NCBI GenBank assembly: GCA_016875255.1
Contig: VGRU01000245.1
Coordinates: 1 to 5,087 of the forward strand
Direction: 5' to 3'
Length of the DNA: 5,087 nucleotides
Source: Deltaproteobacteria bacterium
Lineage (GTDB): Bacteria > Desulfobacterota > BSN033 > UBA1163
Under the pieces are notes generated by a model. The model did not search any database. It saw only the letters and a list, made by a program, of their open reading frames with translations, and was not told the DNA's origin. Within the stretch, counting starts at the first letter, position 1; the number at the start of each line of letters is the position of its first letter. Position numbers and translations under genes: made by a program. Of this stretch, positions 1 through 4,523 are shown in pieces.

Positions 1-1
1 C

Positions 2-199
2 CCCGGCGAAACTTTTGATAGGGCAAACCGTTTATGGAATGATTTGGAAACCCACTTTGAGAAACGACACAGTGTTGCGCATCGAGGGAAAACGTCAACA
101 AAACCGGAAGCGGAGTTATCGCTAAAAGTTGCCAAGAAATACGTCAAGCATATAAATGACACCTTGGAGAAGATCAAACCTCATAATTGGGGTGTCTAA
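2..199 (+). CDS. C-terminal part of a HEPN-like cassette protein (5' truncated by window edge)
   Basis: An open frame enters from the left edge and runs 65 codons to TAA at 197-199; its start lies outside the window. The visible part is hydrophilic and helix-rich, with a segment reading KRHSVAHRGK (residues 21-30). Arg22 and His27 there form an RX4H motif, the signature of HEPN-domain ribonucleases, followed by a long charged helix (about residues 36-59). HEPN proteins are commonly toxins or abortive-infection RNases that cleave RNA as dimers. Whether this one is active cannot be judged from a fragment. The stop codon lies inside the inverse core (194-200) of the downstream attC, so this is an integron cassette gene. 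Toxin and defence genes are common cassette cargo, which fits. The HEPN call rests on one short motif plus helical context; the coding call rests on frame, composition and the attC-linked stop. Confidence 0.6.
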   Translation, partial: PGETFDRANRLWNDLETHFEKRHSVAHRGKTSTKPEAELSLKVAKKYVKHINDTLEKIKPHNWGV

Positions 200-281
200 C
201 GAATCACTCAAGCCGACCCGGAATAGCCTGTGCATCTTTTTCAAGACCCCGTGGCCGGGCGGCTTACTTCAACCGTTAGAT
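194..281 (+). other. attC site 1 (integron cassette recombination site, 88 bp)
   Basis: The inverse core GTCTAAC (194-200) fits RYYYAAC and the terminal core GTTAGAT (275-281) fits GTTRRRY; six of their bases pair (195-200 with 275-280). Inside, AAGCCG (210-215) pairs with CGGCTT (260-265) and CCCGG (217-221) with CCGGG (255-259), leaving A216 as a single extrahelical base, as expected of the L arm. The bases between core and arm do not pair, matching the unpaired central spacer, and the apical loop covers about 222-254. Recombination by IntI would fall between G275 and T276. The site ends the HEPN-like cassette. Confidence 0.9.
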
Positions 282-1720
282 ATGAAGAGAATCAAATATT
301 GGTAGCGTAATGAAAATACTTTTAATACAACCAAAAAAACCAAAAAAAGCCATAGGAGGAGAAGACTTTCATGTTTTTGAACCACTTGCCCTCGAGTATC
401 TTGCGTCAGGCGTCAGAGACCATCATGACGTGAAAATTCTTGATATGCGTCTTGAGAATGATATGAATGCGGTTATCAACGGCTTCAAGCCCGATGTTGT
501 CGGGATAACCGCATATACGGTGCACGTGAATGTTGTGAAGCAACTCTTTGAGAAAATAAAGAAGGCCAATCCTGAAATCTTTACCTTGGTGGGAGGCCAT
601 CACGCTACGGTTAGGCCTGAAGACTTCATTGTTCCATCTATAGATTTGATAGTTGTTGGCGAAGGAGTTTTCACCTTCAAAGAGGTGATTGCGAGGCTCG
701 ATACAAAAAGAGACTTTGAAGGAATTCCTGGAACGGCATACAAGAAAAACGGCAAGGTCACCGTAAACAGAGGCGAATATTTGGACGATCTTGATGCGCT
801 TCCGTTCCCTGATAGAAGCCTGACAGTGAAGTACAGGAAGAGTTATTTCAGTGAATGGATGAAGCCTCTTGCCTCAATCCGGACTTCAAAGGGCTGCTTT
901 TTTAAATGCAACTTCTGCGCTCTCTGGAAACTGACCGGCGGAAGATATGTGACGCGGAATCCGGTGAAGATTGCCGAAGAACTTGCCACTATAGAAGAAG
1001 ACTCCGTCTTCTTTGCCGATGACGAGTCCCTGCTTGACGCACAAAGAATGAAGGTACTTGCCGATCTCATCAAGAAGGCCGGCGTCAGGAAACAGTACTT
1101 CCTCTACGGACGAAGCGACACCATTGTGAGGCACCCTGATCTGATTGAGACGTGGAAGGAGGTTGGACTGAAGAGAGTGTTTGTCGGCCTCGAATTTTTT
1201 CGTGATGATGACCTCAGAAAGGTACGAAAAGGTTCAACTGTGAGAAATCATGTCGAAGCAATCAGGATACTGAAGTCTTTCGGCATAGATATTTTTCCCA
1301 ATTTCATGGTAAGGCCGGACTTTGACAAGCGTGACTTTGAGGAGTTGCGGGCGTTTTGCAGTAAGCTCGATCTGGATTTTTTCGGTTTTGCTGTCATGAC
1401 TCCCTTGCCAGGAACCGATTTTTATGACGAGGTTAAGAACGATTTGATTATCGACAACTATGATTATTTTGACTTCTTCCATACCCATGTGCAAACAAGA
1501 TTACCATTGGGCGAGTTTTACAAGGAATATGTGTCCCTGTTTAACAAGACAAGATCCATTTCAAAACAGATTGCATTTTTGAAAAAATATCCGATAGCCG
1601 AAATCCCTTCACTTTTTAAAATGTACTTTAGATTCATTAAACAGTTGAAGAATATTGATAAAGACTATATCTAACCAATTCATCCAGCCGACCGCTTACA
1701 GCGTCGGCTGATTTCTGTCG
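276..1720 (+). mobile_element. Integron gene cassette carrying a radical SAM gene (1445 bp)
   Basis: The boundaries are the G|TT cleavage points of attC 1 (275|276) and attC 2 (1720|1721). The cassette has one gene (310-1674), a 34-nt leader with no obvious promoter, and its own attC at the 3' end. This is the canonical compact cassette layout. Expression would depend on a promoter upstream in the array or one not recognisable here. It is larger than most single-gene cassettes. Confidence 0.85.
310..1674 (+). CDS. B12-binding-domain radical SAM protein
   Basis: A 454-residue protein with the architecture of cobalamin-dependent radical SAM enzymes. Residues 1-130 form a Rossmann-like B12-binding domain with GITAYT (65-70), the glycine pair of VGGHHAT (94-100) and VVGEGVFTF (115-123). 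Residues 190-395 form the radical SAM barrel, with the 4Fe-4S cysteines Cys196, Cys200 and Cys203 in CX3CX2C, then FFADDES (234-240), VGLEF (292-296) and the late-barrel MTPLPGTDFYDE (363-374). The usual DXHXXG cobalamin motif is replaced by a sequence starting DMR (Asp45-Met46-Arg47), so no lower-axial histidine is evident; some members of the class lack it. Relatives include methylases and the BchE and hopanoid-associated groups, but I cannot assign a substrate. The start at 310 gives the natural MKILLIQP beginning; the ribosome-binding site is weak (GGTAG, 301-305). The TAA stop lies in the attC 2 inverse core, making this a cassette gene. Confidence 0.93.
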   Translation: MKILLIQPKKPKKAIGGEDFHVFEPLALEYLASGVRDHHDVKILDMRLENDMNAVINGFKPDVVGITAYTVHVNVVKQLFEKIKKANPEIFTLVGGHHATVRPEDFIVPSIDLIVVGEGVFTFKEVIARLDTKRDFEGIPGTAYKKNGKVTVNRGEYLDDLDALPFPDRSLTVKYRKSYFSEWMKPLASIRTSKGCFFKCNFCALWKLTGGRYVTRNPVKIAEELATIEEDSVFFADDESLLDAQRMKVLADLIKKAGVRKQYFLYGRSDTIVRHPDLIETWKEVGLKRVFVGLEFFRDDDLRKVRKGSTVRNHVEAIRILKSFGIDIFPNFMVRPDFDKRDFEELRAFCSKLDLDFFGFAVMTPLPGTDFYDEVKNDLIIDNYDYFDFFHTHVQTRLPLGEFYKEYVSLFNKTRSISKQIAFLKKYPIAEIPSLFKMYFRFIKQLKNIDKDYI

Positions 1721-1726
1721 TTAGGC
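1669..1726 (+). other. attC site 2 (integron cassette recombination site, 58 bp)
   Basis: A compact, textbook attC. The inverse core ATCTAAC (1669-1675) fits RYYYAAC and the core GTTAGGC (1720-1726) fits GTTRRRY. CAGCCGA (1685-1691) pairs perfectly with TCGGCTG (1704-1710), C1692 is extrahelical, and CGC (1693-1695) pairs with GCG (1701-1703), leaving a 5-nt loop TTACA. The nine-base stretches 1676-1684 and 1711-1719 are mostly unpaired and act as the central spacer. The cleavage point is 1720|1721. Confidence 0.95.
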
Positions 1727-1730
1727 AGCT

Positions 1731-1735
1731 GAGGG
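1731..1735 (+). promoter_or_regulatory. Ribosome-binding site of the methyltransferase cassette gene
   Basis: GAGGG lies 8 nt before the ATG at 1744, directly after the core site of attC 2. It supports that start and shows the cassette brings its own translation signal. Confidence 0.6.
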
Positions 1736-1743
1736 ATCGATCT

Positions 1744-2523
1744 ATGGACACGTGGAAGTTCTACGACATCACTCATCGTAGGCACGTCGTATGTAATCCT
1801 ACGAGCGAGGAGAAGCTCGCGCGCTTGGTGGAACTGGTGCAGCTTCCGGCAGACGCGCGTGTGGTTGACATCGCCTGCGGGAAGGGCGAGTTCCTGATAC
1901 GTCTGGCGGAGGCATACGGGGTGCGCGGCGTTGGCGTAGACCTCTCGCCCTTCTTCATCGCTGACGCAGAACAAAGGCTCAGAGCGCGGGTGCCGCAAGC
2001 AGGAATCACCTTCAACCAAATGGATGGCGCTGATTTTAGACCCGACAAGCCACACAGCCTCACTCTGGCTTCGTGCGTTGGGGCGAGCTGGGTTTTCGGT
2101 GGGCACGCACAGACTCTGGACGCGCTGGTCAGTATGGTCGAGCCCGACGGCTGGGTGATAGTGGGGGAGCCGTACTGGATTCGGGAGCCGTCGGAGGAAC
2201 ATTTGCAGGCGTGTGGGCTGACGAGAGATGGCTTCGGGAGCCACGCGGAGAACGTTGAAGCGGGGGAGCGACGAGGACTCGACCTCGTGCACACTCTCGT
2301 GAGCAGCAAGGACGACTGGGACCAATACGAAGGTCTCCAGTGGCATGCGATGGCGGAGTACGCTCGCGCCGACCCAGACGACGCTGATCTTCCTGAGCTG
2401 CTTGATCGCGTGGCAAAGGAGAAATCAGTGTACCTGAGGTGGGGTAGAGACGTCTTGGGCTGGGCGATCTACGTGTTTAGGTGTCGACCTGCTCGCGGTG
2501 CCGAGGCAGCTTCGGGTGCCTAA
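1744..2523 (+). CDS. Class I SAM-dependent methyltransferase, substrate unknown
   Basis: A 259-residue soluble protein with a Rossmann-type methyltransferase core. Motif I is VVDIACGKGEF (residues 40-50), the glycine-rich SAM-binding loop. GVGVDLS (62-68) ends strand 2 with Asp66, expected to contact the SAM ribose hydroxyls. QMDGADF (92-98) matches the motif III region, SLTLASCVGASWVFGG (105-120) the strand-4/motif IV region, and PDGWVIVGEPYW (134-145) strand 5 and the following loop. The C-terminal part (about 146-245) is a variable cap with several Trp and Tyr residues that probably sets substrate specificity. The pattern resembles small-molecule methyltransferases, but I cannot name the substrate and DNA or protein targets are not excluded. 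Translation starts at the ATG after GAGGG; the TAA stop lies in the attC 3 inverse core. Codon use is GC-rich, unlike both neighbours, consistent with independent acquisition. Confidence 0.9.
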   Translation: MDTWKFYDITHRRHVVCNPTSEEKLARLVELVQLPADARVVDIACGKGEFLIRLAEAYGVRGVGVDLSPFFIADAEQRLRARVPQAGITFNQMDGADFRPDKPHSLTLASCVGASWVFGGHAQTLDALVSMVEPDGWVIVGEPYWIREPSEEHLQACGLTRDGFGSHAENVEAGERRGLDLVHTLVSSKDDWDQYEGLQWHAMAEYARADPDDADLPELLDRVAKEKSVYLRWGRDVLGWAIYVFRCRPARGAEAASGA

Positions 2524-2608
2524 CTAGCGGATGCACTGGAGTTGCCGATCCAGTCGGAATCGTATGGTAAGATCATTGGCGGCAACCCAGTGATCCGAGT
2601 CGTTGAGT
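2518..2608 (+). other. attC site 3 (91 bp), apparent last site of the array
   Basis: The inverse core GCCTAAC (2518-2524) and the core GTTGAGT (2602-2608) fit RYYYAAC and GTTRRRY. Three arm blocks pair: CGGAT (2528-2532) with ATCCG (2593-2597), CACTGG (2534-2539) with CCAGTG (2587-2592), and GTTGCC (2541-2546) with GGCAAC (2581-2586). G2533 and A2540 are left as extrahelical bases. The apical loop is long, about 34 nt (2547-2580). The cleavage point is 2602|2603. No comparable site is found further right, so sequence after 2603 is probably non-cassette chromosome. Confidence 0.92.
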
Positions 2609-2660
2609 CTGTAGAAAAAGGCCTGATTTGGGGGGTATATAGATGATGGAAAAATCTGGG

Positions 2661-2666
2661 AAGGAG
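2661..2666 (+). promoter_or_regulatory. Ribosome-binding site of the interrupted membrane protein gene
   Basis: AAGGAG lies 8 nt before the ATG at 2675. It identifies the true start of the interrupted gene upstream of the TAG and argues against the downstream TTG being the native start. Confidence 0.6.
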
Positions 2667-2674
2667 ACAAGGGT

Positions 2675-3082
2675 ATGATCTCAGGACGATTAAATATTAT
2701 TGCCGGAGGGATAGGAATTGTCTTAGCTGGACTGGGAGGTTTTGCTCTTGGATTTACAATGGATCCTTATTTTGAAAAAGGATTCTAGGCGATTCCTCTG
2801 GGAAGGGTCCTTTTGAAAGCAGTACATACTCATGGATTGCCAATAGCTTTTTACAATATCATCATAGGCTCACTGCTTGACCGACTTACCTTAAGTGATC
2901 AATGGAAAAAAATCTGTTCGATTTTCACGATCCTTTCGTTCATTATGCCGGTTGGCCTGCTCTTAAGGGGAATAACGGATGGGGCGATGACCTTTGTGCC
3001 GGTTGTCTTAACTGGATCATTATGTTTCTTCATATCCGCTCTTATCATGGTGAAGGGTGCCCTTTCTAATAAGACAGTTTAA
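2675..3082 (+). pseudogene. Small four-helix membrane protein gene interrupted by an in-frame TAG
   Basis: From ATG 2675 the frame codes 37 residues, meets TAG at 2786-2788, then continues in the same frame for 97 sense codons to TAA at 3080-3082. Read through, the product would be 135 residues. Hydrophobic segments lie at about residues 6-28, 55-68, 80-100 and 105-126, giving four predicted membrane helices. A conserved-looking HTHG motif (His51, His53) precedes helix 2, with a charged loop between helices 2 and 3. Both halves are plainly one protein: helix 1 lies before the TAG and helices 2-4 after it, with no frame change. A recent nonsense mutation, a sequencing error or suppressed amber decoding would all explain this. 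A TTG at 2813 could restart translation but would omit helix 1. I do not recognise the family. The gene lies just beyond the last attC and about 100 bp before nfo. Confidence 0.75.
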
Positions 3083-3182
3083 ATCAGCACCGGTGGATGC
3101 GTGATCGGTTGTTGACAATCAACCATGAGTTTGCATATCTTCAGCTTAATGATCGTTTTCACCGTTCGAAGGGTTCTTAAAA
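3083..3182 (+). other. Gap between membrane gene and nfo, with imperfect inverted repeats
   Basis: There is no gene here. CGGTG (3091-3095) can pair with CACCG (3160-3164), and GGTTG (3108-3112) with CAACC (3120-3124). These are weak, interrupted repeats with no T-tract, so I do not call a terminator. The segment could carry the nfo promoter or a decayed recombination site. Confidence 0.35.
3112..3139 (+). promoter_or_regulatory. Possible sigma70-type promoter for nfo
   Basis: A consensus -35 hexamer TTGACA (3112-3117) is followed after 16 nt by CATATC (3134-3139), a poor -10 match. Start of transcription would fall near 3146, giving a leader of about 37 nt before the nfo ATG. The -35 match is good, the -10 match is not; treat as tentative. 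Confidence 0.3.
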
Positions 3183-4022
3183 ATGCGATTCGGGTTTCAT
3201 ATCTCCATTTCCGGGGGATTTTCAAAGGTCGTTGAGAAGGCTGAGATTCGGAGCTGTGAGACCATTCAGTTTTTCTCCAGAAATCCGAGAGGATGGAAAT
3301 ATGGACCTCTGGACAACAACGATGTGGAAACATTCCGCACATCGCTCCAATCATCCGGACTCTTCCCTCTCTTTCTCCATCTCCCTTACCTTCCCAATGT
3401 GGCCTCAAAAGAATCAAAATTTTACAGCCGTTCGATTGATTCGATTGTGACCGACCTCGAAAGGGCGGAACAATTAGGGGCTTCTTATCTAATCATCCAT
3501 ATCGGTCATCGGATGGAATGTTCTGAGAATGAAGCGATCGAGGCTGTTGCCTGGGCAATTAACCAGGCCTTTGGTCGGGTCAGAAATTCCGTCGTCCTGC
3601 TTCTTGAAAACACAGCCGGACAGGGAACGGAAATCGGTTATGAATTCAGTCAAATCAAAAAGATCATCCAGGGGGTTGAGGAAAGAGAGAGGATTGGAAT
3701 CTGCCTCGACATCGCCCACGCCTTTGAGGCGGGGTATGATCTTTCAAATAAGGATGGCATTGGGAGGACACTCGAATCTTTTGACCAGGTGATTGGCTTA
3801 AAAAGACTTCATCTGCTCCACCTTAACGACTCAAAGACTCCCCTGGGGTCGAGAAAGGACCGGCACTGGCACATTGGCGAGGGATATATCGGACTCGAGG
3901 GATTCCAGTGGTTAGTCAACCATCCTTTGTTAAAACATCTTCCCGGCATCATGGAAACCCCGAGAAAGGATACGGTTGAAGATCTGAAGAATATGAAGGT
4001 GATCCGGAGCCTGGTCGGGTAA
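3183..4022 (+). CDS. nfo: Endonuclease IV (AP endonuclease, EC 3.1.21.2)
   Basis: A 279-residue, full-length member of the Nfo/Apn1 family, a TIM-barrel phosphodiesterase that nicks DNA 5' of abasic sites during base excision repair in the cytoplasm. All nine ligands of the trinuclear metal centre can be placed by a constant offset of three from E. coli Nfo: His66, His106, Glu142 (LENTAGQGTE), Asp176 and His179 (CLDIAHAFEAGYD), His213 (HLND), Asp226 and His228 (KDRHWHIGEG) and Glu258 (METP). The N-terminal GFHISISGG and FFSRNPRGW (31-39) are also family signatures. An AAGGG at 3169-3173 sits 9 nt before the ATG. The second ligand segment reads HIGHR, where many relatives have HPGSH; the ligand itself is kept. 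No terminator is clear after the stop; the MITE begins about 80 bp downstream. Being outside the cassettes, this looks like a resident housekeeping gene. Confidence 0.97.
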   Translation: MRFGFHISISGGFSKVVEKAEIRSCETIQFFSRNPRGWKYGPLDNNDVETFRTSLQSSGLFPLFLHLPYLPNVASKESKFYSRSIDSIVTDLERAEQLGASYLIIHIGHRMECSENEAIEAVAWAINQAFGRVRNSVVLLLENTAGQGTEIGYEFSQIKKIIQGVEERERIGICLDIAHAFEAGYDLSNKDGIGRTLESFDQVIGLKRLHLLHLNDSKTPLGSRKDRHWHIGEGYIGLEGFQWLVNHPLLKHLPGIMETPRKDTVEDLKNMKVIRSLVG

Positions 4023-4096
4023 CATCCTCCTTTTTCATTTTGCCATTCAACATCAGCCCCTAAACTCTCCCCTTACAGTAAATCTGGGCGTTGGAT

Positions 4097-4104
4097 ATTG
4101 GAAA
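4097..4104 (+). repeat. Left copy of the 8-bp target-site duplication
   Basis: ATTGGAAA here is identical to 4328-4335, and the two copies abut the outer ends of the inverted-repeat element exactly. Confidence 0.75.
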
Positions 4105-4327
4105 GTACCCCCTCAGTTGTTGGGTGTTACTTAACCTGTAGGGTCGGGAGGTCCTTCCTCCAAAATCTTGTAAAGCGATCTATGAAGTCATGCCAACCAA
4201 CCCATCTGCCCGTTTAATGATGATTTTTATAAACGAACCTATGGAGTTTAAAAGTTAAAGGTTTCGCTTCAAGGTTTTTCCAGAAGAACCTCCCGACCCT
4301 TTTCTATCTCTGTCACTGAGGGGTTAC
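4105..4327. mobile_element. MITE-like non-autonomous element, 223 bp
   Basis: The ends are inverted repeats. The outer 13 bp (4105-4117, GTACCCCCTCAGT; complement of 4315-4327) match at 12 of 13 positions. An inner block AGGGTCGGGAGGT (4140-4152) matches the complement of 4288-4300 perfectly, and weaker similarity continues to about 4177 and 4263. The two outer-to-inner spacings differ by 8 bp. The element has no open frame of note and is flanked by the direct repeat ATTGGAAA. Small size, no transposase, terminal inverted repeats and a target duplication define a MITE. The 8-bp duplication with an end starting GTAA on one side recalls IS66-family elements, but that parentage is an inference. 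It separates nfo from the csp promoter. Confidence 0.8.
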
Positions 4328-4335
4328 ATTGGAAA
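4328..4335 (+). repeat. Right copy of the 8-bp target-site duplication
   Basis: ATTGGAAA, identical to 4097-4104, directly follows the right terminal inverted repeat and ends 11 nt before the -35 box of the csp promoter. Confidence 0.75.
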
Positions 4336-4346
4336 ATAAAAAAAAC

Positions 4347-4375
4347 TTGACATTTAAAAACGAATTGGCCATAAT
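4347..4375 (+). promoter_or_regulatory. Strong sigma70-type promoter of the csp transcript
   Basis: A perfect -35 TTGACA (4347-4352), an optimal 17-nt spacer, and CATAAT (4370-4375), five of six matches to TATAAT. An A-rich stretch (4333-4345) just upstream could serve as an UP element. Transcription would begin near 4382, about 142 nt before the csp start codon. The promoter lies wholly outside the MITE. Confidence 0.85.
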
Positions 4376-4384
4376 CTCCCCACG

Positions 4385-4492
4385 GTAAGTTGTAAGGAGT
4401 ATGTGGTTGGATCAACAAGAAAGGTCACAAAGTTTTTTTCTCAAACTTCTGTGGCCTTTTTTTATTGCGGGCCAGAGGCTATTACAACTTAC
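4385..4492 (+). repeat. Perfect 11-nt inverted repeat enclosing the leader terminator
   Basis: GTAAGTTGTAA (4385-4395) is the exact complement of TTACAACTTAC (4482-4492). As RNA this forms a long-range stem bringing the 5' end next to the ribosome-binding region, with the terminator hairpin inside. As DNA it could be a split binding site. Confidence 0.7.
4421..4463 (+). terminator. Intrinsic terminator in the csp leader
   Basis: The arm 4421-4435 pairs with 4443-4458 over 15 bp, with one G-U pair (T4425 with G4454) and one bulged C (4449). It closes a 7-nt loop and runs straight into seven T residues (4457-4463). This is a strong rho-independent terminator by any standard rule, yet it lies between a strong promoter and the csp coding region. 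Confidence 0.85.
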
Positions 4493-4508
4493 GCAGTTTA
4501 AAGAGGAG

Positions 4509-4517
4509 AGGAGGTGA
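4509..4517 (+). promoter_or_regulatory. Consensus ribosome-binding site deciding the csp start
   Basis: AGGAGGTGA is fully complementary to the usual 3' end of 16S rRNA. GTG at 4518 is only 3 nt beyond the GGAGG, while GTG at 4524 is 9 nt beyond it, so 4524 is the preferred start. Confidence 0.8.
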
Positions 4518-4523
4518 GTGGTA

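Larger units (their letters stand above)
1721..2602 (+). mobile_element. Integron gene cassette carrying a methyltransferase gene (882 bp)
   Basis: Delimited by the G|TT points of attC 2 and attC 3, it holds one gene (1744-2523) with a 23-nt leader and its attC. Its base composition is much richer in G+C than the preceding radical SAM cassette, which points to a different source genome. This appears to be the last intact cassette of the array. Confidence 0.85.
4382..4523 (+). ncRNA. Structured csp leader RNA, possible attenuator
   Basis: About 140 nt separate the predicted transcription start from the csp start codon, similar in length to the leaders of many cold-shock genes. In order it holds one arm of an 11-nt inverted repeat (4385-4395), a small hairpin GTTG-GAT-CAAC (4406-4416), a full intrinsic terminator (4421-4463), a GC-rich patch (4467-4479), the second inverted-repeat arm (4482-4492) and the ribosome-binding site. 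The terminator between promoter and gene implies regulated read-through, or release of a short RNA of about 80 nt. I do not recognise a known riboswitch class, nor the E. coli cold-box sequence. Confidence 0.6.

Noticed and set aside
1696..2346. Long minus-strand open frame (216 codons) opposite the methyltransferase gene
   Set aside because: It is antisense to a convincing class I methyltransferase and overlaps attC 2, shows no recognisable motifs, and is the expected shadow frame of GC-rich coding DNA.
2603..2641. Promoter made of TTGAGT (2603-2608) and TATATA (2636-2641) at the array junction
   Set aside because: The spacing is 27 nt, far outside the 16-18 nt range, and no better -35 lies at the right distance.
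2813..3082. An independent gene starting at TTG 2813
   Set aside because: The same frame extends upstream through the TAG to an ATG with a good ribosome-binding site, and the short version would lack helix 1. It is better described as the distal part of an interrupted gene.
3088..3095. Palindrome CACCGGTG after the membrane gene
   Set aside because: An isolated 8-bp palindrome with no T-tract or neighbouring partner site; too short to call an operator or terminator.
3079..3417. Minus-strand frame of 112 codons opposite the start of nfo
   Set aside because: It overlaps the well-supported nfo gene, has low-complexity, unnatural composition and no ribosome-binding signal.
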